Part shown: positions 1 through 11,941 of the stretch, one piece after another
How positions within the stretch are numbered: position 1 is the first letter of the stretch
Layout: each line of letters starts with the position of its first letter
NCBI GenBank assembly: GCA_027946555.1
Contig: JAPEVC010000073.1
Coordinates: forward strand, 87,250 to 151,249
DNA: 64,000 nucleotides
Origin: Gnomoniopsis sp. IMI 355080
Taxonomy: Eukaryota; Ascomycota; Sordariomycetes; Diaporthales; Gnomoniaceae
Direction: 5' to 3'
Program-made: the position numbers and the translations under genes
The notes under the pieces: model-generated
The model's database searches: none
What the model was told of the DNA's origin: nothing
What the model saw: the letters and a program-made list of their open reading frames with translations, nothing else

Positions 1-1
1 C

Positions 2-256
2 TTGGCATTCGCCTATTGGCATTCCTTTGTTAAGTTTTATTGTGCTCTGACATTCTGGAACCACAGCTGGGGTGGCCGTGATCTCACCACACTGACGAAG
101 GCGTCGGTGAATGATCTTGACAAAGAGGATCTCATGAAATTGATACCAGCCAGGCCTGACATGCTCCGAGGCATCACCGGCCTGTACGCCAATGACTCAG
201 ATGACTCAAGCCTGGACTACAAGGAGGACAGCTCCGACTTTCCACTACAAATTTAG
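2..256 (+). CDS. possible 3' end of an unrecognised gene
   Basis: An open frame enters from the left edge and stops with TAG at 254-256. About 84 residues are visible. They include an aromatic stretch near the start (AFAYWHSFVKFYCALTFW) and an acidic, serine-rich tail ending in a DSSLDYKEDSSDFPLQI-like sequence. I do not recognise a family. The only support is that the frame is open to the edge and has a hydrophilic, protein-like tail. It may be a chance frame. Confidence 0.22.
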   Translation: MAFAYWHSFVKFYCALTFWNHSWGGRDLTTLTKASVNDLDKEDLMKLIPARPDMLRGITGLYANDSDDSSLDYKEDSSDFPLQI

Positions 257-813
257 TGAGATCTCCAAGTCAAAGCCCTGTTTCGAAGTGAGGTTGATTC
301 AGAGAGGTCGAGAACTTGAAGGATGAGTATGAAGAAAATGGAATATGTCATCTGCAGAGTGGCAGTTTGCCTTGCTGGAGGAGGCCAAAGGGATTCACTT
401 ATGGCAATGACAGTCTCTGTCTATGAACAGTAGATGAAGGATGCAGCAATGGCAGTGCGCATGCCAGACAAGGATATGAGTCGTGCTTTTGAAACCCCTT
501 GATTTGATTTTAGTTGAGGCGTCGTCTGTTGATCCAAACATGTCCTTGTATAAATACCCTCGATGCTTTGCAAGTCAGAGATTTGGTGCAAAGGTTGAAT
601 GAAAATGAAGTTCTTCCATGGGTCATAGCTTAGGACTTGATGGAAGTCAAGTGTAAATGTTATCGGCAGCAATCATTCTCCCGCTTTGGTCTTGCTTCGC
701 ACTGACCAAAATAATACATTACCTATCCAATATGTATGGGCAGGATCCATGCGATTCGGCACGTTTTCCCGAATATTTTCACTCATATATCAATTATCTA
801 GCCCTATAGTTAT
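257..813. other. intergenic, nothing recognised
   Basis: This is the 3' flank of the tannase gene, which is transcribed leftwards. No conserved coding frame, tRNA or repeat was recognised. Confidence 0.5.
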
Positions 814-2490
814 TCAAAAGACCAGCAAGAACGTGGCCAGAAGTGTCGAAGTCATCCAGCCTAACATCCACACCCCATTCAGTGATGCTCTAGCCTGCGC
901 TGGTGTACTGCCAGCGAGCTGGCCCTGACTTGGAATACACGTCCAGGCTTCGGCAGAATTCAACTCCCCACTGCCATTGAAATGAGCAACTAGGGGAAAG
1001 CGGCAAAGATTCCGGCTTACAGTGACGTTTCTCATCGTAATATTCGCAGGCAGGGTATCAGGTGCTACACCATTCTCAACCCAATTGATGAGCACATCCA
1101 ACGCCGTTGCAGTGTTGGGAGAGGGACCACCACCTCCGCAATGGCCGACTCCAGGCGCAACAAACAGGCGGTAAAACTGATCGACAGCGGCAGCTCCACC
1201 CATCATGGCCTCTACACGCTGCCTGTAGTTGAAGGTGCCCTGCGGCATGATGATTGGGTCAGCTAACCCGTGCCAGGAGAGGAGTTTGTGACCGGCTGAT
1301 TTGAGTCCGGAAAGATCTGCGTTGTCGGTAGCCAGCATGACGCCAAATTTGCTAGCGATAGATTCCTGGAATAAGCTGGAATATGTTTGCGCGGAGAGCG
1401 TGTTGTTGCGGCTGAGTACACCACCCAATTGTGCCATGCTCCCCACGAATGTACCCAACCAGGTTGACCCGAGATTGAACGGTGTAGTTCCGGAAAGGAG
1501 ATTGAAACTGGTGCCAGGCTCGACCCCAAACCATAATTGCGTGCCGTTAACAGCCACAGGTCCGCTAATGATTCTGTTGTAGATTGCGGCCTGGCTTGCT
1601 GAAATAGTGACTGTAGTGTTGGTGCATGGAATCGCTTTTCCGACCATGGTATTTGCATCGAAGCGACAAACACTTGGATCTGAGATCAATCCGTCCATGC
1701 CGCCATCCAGTTCATCGCAAGCCTGTATGTTTGCTTGTGTCAGGGCTGTGAAAACGCATGTTGGGACGAACTCATTGGCCTCGCTCTGAACTTGGAAGGG
1801 CCAGAACTCTGCAGGGCAGAACTTGTCCCAATTGATCGCCGGCGCGGCAGCAAGAATGCCGTCAAAGTCCTCAGGAAACGATTGCGCCTCCATATATCCT
1901 TGCCGGCCACCTGTACTGCACCCGTTCCAATAGCTGAACTTCGGCGCCGTTCCATAAAATTGTTGCGACATTGCTTTGCCGACCAAGGCCATCTCATGCA
2001 CCGATAGAAATGCGAAATTGGTCATCAGCTGGTCGGTAAACATGATCCCGCTGCCATCAAAGCTCGCAGGGTGCAAACCAGCATCAGTAGACGCGGCAGA
2101 GAAACCCGCGGCCACTTGCGGCGCCAATGTGCTTCCAAAGGTTCCGGGAATGAAGCCACCTCCACCGGTGCCTTGGAATCGCCCGTTCCAGCCATTCAAA
2201 GGCATCCAGACTTCAACCCGTACGCTATCATTGGCTGTGCCGTGCGTGAGTGTGACATTCACATCGCAAAAGTTGAGCGGAGGTATGGGCGCAGCACCAG
2301 AACCTCCCGGCCCTCCGCTTGGTTGTGTGAAATTCACACGCTCAGCGGCCTGGATAGATACGACAGTCGCGTAAGGTATCGCAGGTGCTTGAAGATTGGC
2401 GCATGAAGTTGCAGGTGTCTGCCGTCGATCATGGTTTGGACTGTTGCCCGCCAAAACGGCGCCAGCTGACATGAGAAGGGTTAGAAGCAT
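814..2490 (-). CDS. tannase / feruloyl esterase family, secreted
   Basis: This single-exon gene encodes 558 residues starting at an ATG at 2490. An N-terminal hydrophobic signal (LLTLLMSAGAVLAG) implies secretion. The family hydrolyses ester bonds of gallate or hydroxycinnamates in plant polymers. The catalytic CS-D-HC arrangement is visible. The nucleophile sits in GCSTGGRQG, the Asp in SWHGLADP and the His in GVGHCGGGG, with the two cysteines next to Ser and His that pair in this family. The C-terminus is hydrophobic (about the last 20 residues) after small residues, which suggests a GPI-anchor signal, so the enzyme may stay on the cell surface. Length is normal for fungal members. Substrate (tannin or feruloyl ester) cannot be decided from sequence. 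It is divergent with the GPCR gene to its right. Confidence 0.92.
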   Translation of the reverse strand: MLLTLLMSAGAVLAGNSPNHDRRQTPATSCANLQAPAIPYATVVSIQAAERVNFTQPSGGPGGSGAAPIPPLNFCDVNVTLTHGTANDSVRVEVWMPLNGWNGRFQGTGGGGFIPGTFGSTLAPQVAAGFSAASTDAGLHPASFDGSGIMFTDQLMTNFAFLSVHEMALVGKAMSQQFYGTAPKFSYWNGCSTGGRQGYMEAQSFPEDFDGILAAAPAINWDKFCPAEFWPFQVQSEANEFVPTCVFTALTQANIQACDELDGGMDGLISDPSVCRFDANTMVGKAIPCTNTTVTISASQAAIYNRIISGPVAVNGTQLWFGVEPGTSFNLLSGTTPFNLGSTWLGTFVGSMAQLGGVLSRNNTLSAQTYSSLFQESIASKFGVMLATDNADLSGLKSAGHKLLSWHGLADPIIMPQGTFNYRQRVEAMMGGAAAVDQFYRLFVAPGVGHCGGGGPSPNTATALDVLINWVENGVAPDTLPANITMRNVTVSRNLCRFPLVAHFNGSGELNSAEAWTCIPSQGQLAGSTPAQARASLNGVWMLGWMTSTLLATFLLVF

Positions 2491-3840
2491 GGCGAAGAGG
2501 AAAAAGCTTTCGAAATTTCAGATTTGATTCCAACTTCCAGCAAAAGCTTGAATCTGTCCGTGGATATGTAATGCTCATCACAAATGGAACGAAGTCAGGG
2601 TGTCTTTCCTCTTCGACTCCCAGGCTCGCACTCAAGGCTTTATTGCCCGTGCGTTTCAAAATGGGGATCACTGATAACTCTAATTCACAAAAGCATTACA
2701 GCTAGTAACACAAAACATAAGTGGATCAGTGTTTCAACTACGATTAATAAGACGAATATATGTGCGGTTGTCGATCGAAACCTGAGACTTCTGAATGGCA
2801 TTCTCGTCTCATCGCGGAGCAGCTATTAGCTCGTGTGATTGATGTCCCCAAAGAAGGGAGGACTTCGTTCATCACACGGGAATAGACCTAGGTAATCTTT
2901 ACACCATTATATAATCTACAATGAAATAATGATACATTTCGACTGGTGACAGAACGTTGAAGGGTTGGGGCAGTATAGTTGGGGTGAAAGTATTAACCCA
3001 TCTGTAGTGAGCGAAAGTAACTGCGGTAGTCGTCAGCAGACCCTGTAGCAACACAGCATTCTGATCAACTTGTAAAGCAACCTTTATTTCCTATATAACA
3101 GCATGATCTGGTCTTTTAGCTTTCTAGCAGCTGCTGAATCATTTGGAGTCCTTGATGAAGTTGTTCAAGAAGTCGAGCCCAGGTGGTGGTAGTAGTCTGT
3201 ACCTGGTAAATCATAAGTATCAGTCAAGTACCTAGTTAGATAGCCCAACACAACCTTATACAGCCTTCGTATCACATCTAAACGAAAGGCTGGATATTGA
3301 ATATGACCTTCTATCAGTACCGAGACACGAGATGGTAGAATAAGGATCATGTCCTATTCAGGCATAGATTTGTGAGACCTCTTTGTCTCAATCTGAGCAC
3401 CTGGGCACTGAAAAATTCAGTGCTGTCAGTATGCTGGCTATGGCAACCGTTGACCAGCTTGAATCAATAGACAATGAAATTCGGTTGAACATGGAGACGT
3501 TTTCGCTCAATAAAAGATGCCGCTCTCGCTTACTTAGTACATCTGCATTAGGTGGTCTTTGTTATAAAAAATGTTGCAACACCTTCATCGGCCACCATCG
3601 AAACCTCAATTCGAGGATGGACCCTGTCGTTCTTGCTTTGTGAAAAATTAGTATGCGAGCTCACCTAAATAAAACGCTTCCAATTGACCTCGCGTAAAAT
3701 TGATGCGCCTTGCGAACTTGTAGACACCCAGGCACACTCCAAGGCAACCGGTCTTCCAAACCTCCATACATTGAGGAATAAGTCTGCTCAACCTCGACCT
3801 ATAGTAAAAGCATGAGCTTCCGCTCAATTCAAGGGACAAT
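2491..3840. other. divergent intergenic region
   Basis: This 1.35 kb spacer lies between the tannase (-) and the GPCR (+) and should hold both promoters. It contains one ACCTAGGTA palindrome-type motif at 2886-2894. No coding frame was credible. Confidence 0.5.
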
Positions 3841-5442
3841 ATGGTAGCCTCAAAGCTGGAAGGAAAGAATTACAGCGACTTTGATGCGATTGAACGCGCA
3901 TGCTCGGTCTTCTCTTTGCTGGGATGCATCTTCATCATATCAACATTTTCTTCATCCAAAGCGTTCCGAAAACCGATAACTAGACTCGTTTTCTTCGCTT
4001 CTTTCGGAAATCTGATGACCAACGTGGCGACCATCATGGCGAGATCCTACGTTGGAGCGCCGTCTTCGCGTGCCTGCCAATTTCAAGGATTCTTGATCCA
4101 GATGTAAGTCGAAAGGAAATTTCATAATTTGCTTGGGGAATGTTGTCTAACTCGACCCAGGTTCATGCCGGCTGATGCTTACTGGACGCTTGCCATGGCT
4201 TTCAATGTCTATCTAACTTTCTATCACAATTACGACGCTCAGAAACTTAAGAAAATGGAGAGATATTATCTCCTCTTGTGCTATGGGCTTCCATTCGTCA
4301 TCGCCATAACGTTTGTGTTCATCTATAACCATCGCGATGGGCGCATGTATGGCGATGCCTTGCTTTGGTGCTGGATTAGCACAGAGTGGGATGTTTGGCG
4401 TATTGCCACGTTCTATGGTCCTGTGTGGTGAGTAGCAGTATCTTAAGATCCGAAATCATCATGCTAATGAAACAAAAGGGTGACTATTTTTGGTACTTTC
4501 TTTATCTACATTCGCACTGGGCGCCAGATTTATCTAAAGTACAAAACATTGCGGTCACTCAATTCTCAGACTCGCGAGCCAGAGCCTCTCCTCGTCACCG
4601 AGCCATTTCCCACCAAAACAACAGAAGTCTATGTAACTTCGGAAGTTCTGTCAACAAGTATAGGTATAGAACTTCCTGGAAATCGTGCCTCAACAGCTGT
4701 CGTCCTACCGCAACCAGCATATACTGTGGAGATATTTTCCGGCGGTAATGCGACGCGCCAACTAACTCCAATTCACGGCCATCGCAATGATGACAACGAG
4801 GCTGAGGATGGTGAAGAAATCAAATCTGAAGTGTCCGGGATACATAGCGATTTGACATCATCGGCATCGCCCACCTCTCAAACAGCAGACACCTCACTGT
4901 CTTCAGGAGTAGCTCCATTGACTCAACGCAACACAACGGCCAATTCCACGAGATTGATGACAGACAAGGTTCGACGTAATCGTCGCAGACTCGCTACCTA
5001 CGAAGCCAACAATGTTGCATGGTCTTATACCAAATGTGCTATTCTGTTCTTTTCCGCGCTTCTCATTACTTGGATTCCATCAACGGCGAATCGTTTATAT
5101 TCCGTCATACATCCTCAGCACATAGTGCTAGGACTAGAGTATGCTTCAGCAACTGTGTTGCCCCTGCAAGGCTTTTGGAACGGGTTGATCTATGTCTTCA
5201 TAACACGAAGGGCGTGTAGGAAACTTTTCGGAGACGTCTTTTCTTATGTTTCTCGAAAGGATTCATCAAGACCTCATGAAGCTAAGACCAAAAGAAACGT
5301 TCAGTTGGAAGACAGGCACAACTCGTGGTCGGGCCCTGGCAGACAGATGAGGCGGGATAGGAACAGTCATATGATGGGTTTTGTGCCGAGCAACAGCAAA
5401 GCAGGTCAACGGATTCCGATTGAAGCTTACGAAAGGATATAA
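3841..5442 (+). CDS. cAMP-receptor-like G-protein-coupled receptor
   Basis: Exons are 3841-4103, 4161-4427 and 4479-5442, giving 497 residues. Both introns are GT-AG and the joins keep frame (M completes across the first, W across the second). Seven hydrophobic segments are visible: two before residue 70, then segments around 98-112, 125-145 and 168-190. A polar Ser/Thr-rich third cytoplasmic loop of about 170 residues follows, then two final helices containing ALLITWIPSTANRLYS and VLPLQGFWNGLIYVF. The short loops and the LPLQGFWN signature in helix 7 are typical of the fungal cAMP-receptor-like class (the Neurospora GPR-1 type). These are thought to couple nutrient or sexual signals to heterotrimeric G proteins. 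The ligand is unknown. The basic C-terminal tail is probably cytosolic. Confidence 0.9.
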
Positions 5443-6210
5443 CAGCTTACCTGGGTACATCAGCACATAGATATCCACCATACCATAAACCTTCTGGGTA
5501 CGGTGCCGTAGGTAACATCCTTAATATCCATCCTGAATTTCCGGCAAATCAGGTTGTATTGTTCAGGCATTGCGATTGAGTAGACCTTCCCGGGGTATGC
5601 ATAGGAAACGGCGTGCCGAAAGGTGACCAACTCAGCTTCAGATACTTGTAATGTGGTTTTATTAGCTCAAGCATGAATTGTCTGTGCACGTGAGCAATGA
5701 GAATATATTACTATCGCTTCACGAAGCACATCCCTACGCTGGGTGAAGCGTGCGTGCCTGCCCAACATCTACATTCTTCTGCACACGGCTGCTTTTCTGC
5801 ACCGAGGTTTTCGGCTTGTTGAATTTCCGCGCTTGTCCCAAAGCTGCTGGACACTGATTCCCCTCACTTTCAGTACGATGGAACATGCCCTGAAATTGAG
5901 ACTCTACCTAACTCATTCGTTGAAGCACGTGTCACATGCGGACATGTTACGAATTGGAGAAGTTGTTCACGCCACATGCAGCGCGAATAGCCCGGAGGTC
6001 AGTGCACTGCTCCAGTACGGAGAAAGTGGCTAACTTTGCATTCCTAGAGTTGATGAACACACTGAAGCTCGCTCAGGCATGTCATCTCTCTCTTGCGCGC
6101 GATCCGGATCTGTATGGCCGATAGCCACTCGAAACATTGACAGTAATCGAGTCACTTGGTCGTAACGTCAACATTCAGCTAGACATGTGTCTTATAGGAT
6201 CTCACCAGCA
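5443..6210. other. intergenic, nothing recognised
   Basis: This 0.77 kb lies between the GPCR and the MFS gene. Small open frames occur, but none shows a recognisable domain or splice structure. Confidence 0.5.
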
Positions 6211-7853
6211 ATGACGAGTGCCCCAGGATCGAGCACAGAGAAAGGACGGAGTGACAGCGTGTGGATGGATAAGGTAAAAGACAATCAGCTGATCCAACAT
6301 CAGCCCGAAAGTTCCGAAGATGTCGAGACCTCAGATCTTCCACCTCAGGCCGCGGGGAAAAGGTCGCAGTTATCAGACCTGTTCACGATAGTGAGCCAAG
6401 CTCTTCGTCGCCCTGTCTTTGGGGAACTGTTCGCTGACAACAGGGGTATTCAGTTCTGTGCCGGAGCCGCCTTGATTTCAGACGGATACCAGAACAATCT
6501 CATGACGATGACCAACGTCTTGTTCAAGCAAGAGTATGCAAGAGAGTATACCTCGCCTGTCAGCACACGGGTGTCTAATGCCCTTCTTGTCGGCGAAGCC
6601 CTCGGTCAAATCGTCATTGGCCTGACATGCGATTATATGGGAGAAAAACAGCAATAGTCGTCACCACAACGATGATTGTTGTGGGAGGAATCCTAGCAAC
6701 GGCTGCTCACGGTGTTACAATCGATGGTATGTTTTGGATGATCACCATAGCCCGGGGCATAGTGGGCTTTGGCACCGGTGGGGAGTATCCGGCGTCCAGT
6801 ACCTCAGCTTCTGAGGCTGCGAATGAGCACCATGCGACAAGCAAAAGACGTGGGCCAGTCTTCATCTTGGTCACAAACCTTCCGCTATCACTCGGCGGAC
6901 CTTTTGCCGTCATTGTCTTCCTTATCGTTCTCTCAGCAGCAGGCAAGGCCCACCTGTCGACAGTGTGGCGAGTCTGCTTTGGTATTGGGTGCCTCTTCCC
7001 TCTGTCAGTGTTCTACTTCCGCATCAAGATGATGAACTCGAAGCTTTATCGTCGGAGCGCCATCAAAAGATCCGTGCCTTATCGCCTCGTCCTCCGCTAC
7101 TACTGGAAATCGCTGCTCGGCACATGCGGTGCATGGTTTCTATACGATTTCGTTACATTCCCGAATGGCGTTTTCTCCGGCACCATAATTTCGTCTGTAG
7201 TGTCAGGAGGCAACACGCTGCTACACACCGCGGAGTGGCAGCTTCTCCTCGGTGTTCTTGCTCTTCCTGGTGTCTTGCTGGGCGCGTGGGCCTGCGACCG
7301 CGTTGGGCGCAAGAATGTGATGATGATTGGATTTGGGGGCTATATTATATTTGGGTTAATCATCGGCCTGGCATACGACCAGATCACCCAGATTACCCCG
7401 CTGTTCGTCATATTCTATGGCTTGATGCAAAGCAGTGGAAATTTCGGCCCTGGAAATATGCTGGGACTTTTATCGTCGGAGGGTTATGCCACGAGCGTAA
7501 GAGGGACTTGCTATGGGATCAGTGCCGCATTTGGGAAAGCTGGGGCAGCTGTGGGAACCGAGGCCTTCACGCCGATCCAGGAATCGCTGGGCAAAAAGTG
7601 GACTTTCATCATTGCAGCTATCTGTGGCCTAGCTGGCATCTTGGTGACATGGGCTCTGGTGCCAAACGTAACGGACGAGGATCTTGGGAAACGAGACGAA
7701 ATGTTCCGCTTGTACTTGGTGGAGCACGGCTGGAATGGTATTATGGGTGAGGACGACTTAAAAGGCTTGGCAGAGGACGTAGCCTCGGTGGTAGTCGCAG
7801 ATGCACTCCCTCGACCGGCCGTGGTAGGGAGTGAGAAGGTTGCCACGCAGTGA
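6211..7853 (+). CDS. glycerophosphoinositol permease-like MFS transporter, frameshifted
   Basis: The protein resembles the Git1 branch of the phosphate:H+ symporter MFS family, which imports glycerophosphodiesters across the plasma membrane. The first half (ATG at 6211) has a polar N-terminus and then SDGYQNNLMTMTNVLF and STRVSNALLVGEALGQ. It reads into TAG at 6655-6657. The second half continues one frame over with GRKTAIVVTTTMIV and GFGTGGEYPASSTSASEAA, through to a TAG-free end with stop at 7851-7853. The two halves abut exactly at the conserved loop CDYMG-RK, where the three-G run at 6639-6641 is one base short. A tiny intron cannot explain this. With one extra base the gene would encode about 547 residues. 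It is either a recent null allele or a homopolymer sequencing error. Codons upstream of 6211 (GTG at 6187) are not a likely start. Confidence 0.82.
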
Positions 7854-9116
7854 AATCGAAGATCTACTTTCAGTAGCGCTAAATAGGTAGAGCTGAATCG
7901 AGTAGTATGAACCGTGGGGTTGAGACTTTTTAGCGAAGGCGGCATCTGACCCATGATGGGTGGCATGCTTTTTGGATGCTGCCACGATTATCGACTTCGA
8001 TGAAAGGCAATTGTCGACAAGAGGACCTCAGGACCCAAAGACCAGCCTAGTTCTCGTAACAGAGGATGCATGTCCGGACTCCATATCCAGTCTCGCCCTC
8101 CATCCCAAGTCTTCCTCTGAGAGGGCGGGCCCGAACCCGGACAATATATGGCTCGGTCCGAGACTGTCGTCGGTCAGTATAACTGGAAAGGGGTGCATTG
8201 AAGCCACAAGGCTGGACACGGAGCGTGACATCGAATGTAGTCAAGCTGGCTTGGCCGAAAACGCCCGGCTGGGACGAGCTTCCAGAACTAGTTGGTGCTG
8301 CCGCGTACGGCCATAAGATTGCCGGACAGCTCGTGTGGCGTTGTCTGACTGTGCCAGGAAGCCATTTTAAATCATAGTTCTATGCCTCGCAATCCACTGT
8401 ATTGCAGTTAAGCAACGAGTTCAAATCGAGAGTCGTCACGCTTTGTGATGAGGAATCAGCTTGATGAAATTCAAACCTTGAAAGACGTCTCACGTCGTGA
8501 CCAATCAGGGCAAATACCATCTTGCGCTTCCGTCTACGTGCCATGGCCGCTGTTTATTCATTATGGGTATCAATCTCGGCTACGACCTAAATTCTTAGCC
8601 AAGACCTGCCAAGAGAGATAACAAGGCCAGCCCACTCTTCGCGCCGGTGCAAGATAAGATCGAATTAGGAGGTAGTCTTCGCCAAGCCCAGGCCCTATTG
8701 GAGGCGACAATGCGGAAGTACGATCTTTTTTTCAACCCTCGTTTTGGTGGCGCCGAATTCCCACCGAGCCCACTGACGGGTAACAGTAGATAAAAATATC
8801 ATGGAAAGCCAAGTGACTTTATATACCTTTACCTGAGCCTTTCTCCCGTACATGTCTCAGCCATTACAACGCCACCACCTTTTCAATTAGCTCAGGCTGC
8901 AGTGTCTCGCTGCTACACGGTCCAACCGCCGCACTCACACCCGAGTGTTGCTTTGGTTGCAAGCGCCTGCTCGAGAATCATTGGCAAGCCACGAACGACT
9001 GGTGCCCGCGCCCGCTGGTGGAACGTTTGTGAACGTCAACCGGAGAAAATCTCGCCAGCACTTCCTCAAGAGCAACTTTTGGCCTTCCCACGACCTTTCC
9101 CACAAGTGTTGCCATA
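7854..9116. other. intergenic, 5' region of the purine permease
   Basis: This is a 1.26 kb gap. The last 250 bases are CT-rich and lead directly into the AzgA-like start, consistent with a promoter and leader. No other gene was recognised. Confidence 0.5.
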
Positions 9117-11182
9117 ATGACTGTCGTTGACCGCATCAACGAGAAGGTAGCGAAGAGCCTTGTAGGAAGATGGTTCCGGCTCGATGGCTCTGGCCATAGC
9201 AAGACTCGCGCTGGATCCTACTTCTGTACGGAGATTCGCGCGGGCTTGGCCACTTTCTTTGCCATGGCATATATCATCGCAGTCAATGCAAGGTAAGTAC
9301 AGCACTCTCGATTTAGGAGTTGGGTCTGATGCTAATTCCAAACTAAGCATCGTTGCCGATACGGGTGGCACATGTGTGTGCAATGGAGGGGCTGCTGACC
9401 CAGTATGCGACGCCAACGAGGAGTATCTGCTGTGCGCAAATGAGGTCAAGCGGGACCTGATTACTGCGACAGCAGCTATATCAGCGCTGTCTTCGTTCTG
9501 TATGGGGCTGTTTGCAAACCTGTGAGTGAGCGAGCCATGCCCCACGTCCTGTACAAGAATTGACGATGGCAGACCTGTTGGACTTGCCCCTGGCATGGGT
9601 CTCAATGCGTATTTCGCCTATACCGTTGTGGGATATCATGGGACTGGAACAGTTCCTTACCAAGTTGCGTTGACCGCCATATTTGTGGAAGGATGGATCT
9701 TCTTTGCTCTTGCGCTCTTCGGCATGCGACAATGGCTTGCCCGCGCCATTCCACGTACTATCAAGCTTGCAACCTCTGTCGGTATTGGTCTATTCCTCAC
9801 TCTCATCGGTCTGACATACTCCGAAGGAATCGGGCTCATTGTTGGCGCTACTGACACGCCAACGGAGCTGGCGGGGTGTGTCGATGCCCTTCGAGATGCG
9901 GATACGGGCTTGTGTCCCGACTCAGGGAAGATGCGCAACCCACGGATGTGGATCGGCATTTTCTGTGGTGGCATTTTGACTACTCTTTTGATGATGTACC
10001 GCATCAAGGGAGCTATTCTGTTTGGCATCATTCTCGTGTCCATCATCTCTTGGCCAAGGACCACAGATGTTACCTATTTCCCGTACACGGCGACGGGAGA
10101 TGACAACTTCAACTTTTTCAAGCAAGTTGTGACTTTCCACCCGATCTCGCGGACTCTGAATGTGCAGGAATGGAACATTGGTGAGTATGGTGGCCAGTTT
10201 GGTCTGGCGCTGATCACATTCCTGTATGTCGACATTCTCGACTGCACAGGCACTTTGTACTCGATGGCAAAGTACGCAGATTTGATCGACCCCGTCACGC
10301 AAGATTTTGAGGGCTCGACCATGGCGTAAGTCAAGATAATCCTCGCTCTGATCCATGTAAACATTTTCTAACACAGACTTCCAGATACATGGTAGACTCC
10401 GTCTCTATTGCTATCGGTGCTCTTCTAGGAACTCCACCTGTGACGGCTTTTGTTGAGTCCGGTGCTGGTATAGGAGAAGGCGGCAAGACTGGGCTCACCG
10501 CTATGTCGACAGGTAAGTCGGACTTATTTCGCTCGACTCTTGCTAATTCGTTGTCCCAAAATCCATGAAGACATTATTGCATTCGTGATACATGGATTAA
10601 GACTTTTGCCTCTGTTCTTTCAGGATTCGACTGACTCCCTATTGTATTTTAGGCCTTTGCTTTTTCATAAGCATATTTTTCGCTCCCATTTTCGCATCAA
10701 TCCCGCCATGGGCAACTGGCTGCGTGCTTGTGCTCGTTGGCTGCATGATGACTGTCTCTGTGACGGAGATCAACTGGGGTTACCTCGGTGATGCTGTACC
10801 AGCATTCGTTACTATTGCCCTGATGCCTTTCACATACTCGATCGCGGACGGCCTCATTGCTGGAGTCTGTGTTTACATTGTGCTCAACACCACTGTCTGG
10901 GTCATTGAGAAAGCTTCTGGTGGGCGGATTGTCCCACATAATAAGGACGCGAAGGACGCCTGGACGTACAAAATTCCTGGCGGGGTTCTGCCACCGTGGA
11001 TGACAAGACTGGCCAAAGGCAAGCGGGATTTCTGGAAAGGAGACGAGAAGGCCGAATTTGTGGGGCAAGAATTGAGTCGGACAAGCGGGAGTCTGCAGGA
11101 TGGTCATGCCGATGAGAAGGTTGTTGGCGCTACGGCAGGGGCAGAGCCAGTGAACGATGGTAGCGAGAAGTCGAGATCTTGA
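9117..11182 (+). CDS. azgA: AzgA-type purine (hypoxanthine/adenine/guanine) permease
   Basis: Exons are 9117-9292, 9348-9521, 9573-10325, 10385-10512 and 10653-11182, giving 586 residues, close to the Aspergillus AzgA length. All four introns are GT-AG and keep frame. The family signatures are clear: FFAMAYIIAVNAS in helix 1, FANLPVGLAPGMGLNAYFAYTVVG around the substrate site, TFLYVDILDCTGTLYSMA, and FVESGAGIGEGGKTGLTAM. Members of this NCS2/AzgA family import purine bases with protons across the plasma membrane. An extracellular Cys-rich loop (VADTGGTCVCNGG) after helix 1 is usual for the eukaryotic branch. The C-terminus is hydrophilic. There are no linked purine-catabolic genes. Confidence 0.95.
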
Positions 11183-11847
11183 GGGGGTGGTATAAGATGA
11201 AGACTCAGCCCCGCAAACTGTAGCAAAGTAAATGAACTATTACGCTTCAAAACACCAATATCAGACACGCCCGTCGTTTGTAGTGACGCCGGGGTCCCGG
11301 GGATGGGTTAAGGGGGCGCGAAGGCATTGGTATAGCTCAATGGGGCTATCCTAACAACGCCCACATGCCCACATTCGACCACAGAATACCTAGGCACTCA
11401 GTGATACAGACAGATCACAGTCCCCGTACCTTCCCAAGGGTTCCTTCATCTGCATTCATTTCGTGCGGATTGATCAGATTTGATGGTGAGGCGCATGAGT
11501 AAAATTGAGGTCGCCCCGGCGGTCCCTCATATCCAGGGCAGGTCACCTCCACATAGAGAGAACTGTAGGTATAGAATATGTTCGCCTTGAAGAATGGATT
11601 ACGGATCGTTCTTGCGAGCTACATGAGCAAGTCTGTCAGATGGAATTCCATCAAATACCTAAGTACACTTGCTCGCAGTATCCTTATACAAGTATAAGGC
11701 CTCAGATTGAACTTCTACCTACGATGATCCTGGATCATGTCGCATTTGTTAGGGAAGGAAAAAATGCATGAACCCGTCGGAAAGGAGCATGTTCTGCAAA
11801 GTTGAGGGGTTATCACACATTCATGTAGCTAGCCAATTAGCTTTCAA
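11183..11847. other. intergenic between permease and tRNA
   Basis: No coding frame of note. One TACCTAGGCA variant of the recurring palindrome lies at 11397-11406. Confidence 0.45.
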
Positions 11848-11933
11848 GGTCTCGTGGCTCAATGGCAGAGCGTCTGACTACGATTCTAAACGTTGTGATC
11901 AGGAGGTTCCAGGTTCGACCCCTGGCGAGATCG
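11848..11933 (+). tRNA. tRNA-Arg (ACG anticodon) with 14-nt intron
   Basis: An 86-base gene folds as a tRNA. The 7-bp acceptor GGTCTCG pairs with CGAGATC (one G-U), followed by discriminator G at 11933. The D stem is GCTC/GAGC, the anticodon stem TCTGA/TCAGG (one U-G), and the T stem CCAGG/CCTGG with loop TTCGACC. The anticodon ACG (11880-11882) is read as ICG and decodes CGN arginine codons. The loop is interrupted after position 37 by a 14-nt intron at 11884-11897, the usual eukaryotic site for the tRNA splicing endonuclease. The internal A box (TGGCTCAATGG, 11855-11865) and B box (GGTTCGACCC, 11912-11921) are intact. Confidence 0.93.
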
Positions 11934-11934
11934 A

Positions 11935-11941
11935 TTTTTTT
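11935..11941 (+). terminator. RNA polymerase III terminator
   Basis: A run of seven T residues begins two bases after the tRNA discriminator base, as expected for Pol III termination. Confidence 0.85.

Noticed and set aside
6601..6680. An intron to reconcile the two frames of the MFS gene
   Set aside because: The conserved residues run without a gap through the shift, leaving no room for an intron. Only a one-base deletion explains the frame.
6965..7750. 261-codon open frame overlapping the MFS gene
   Set aside because: It is a shadow of the conserved transporter frame. Its translation is Arg/Trp/Cys-rich with no domain.
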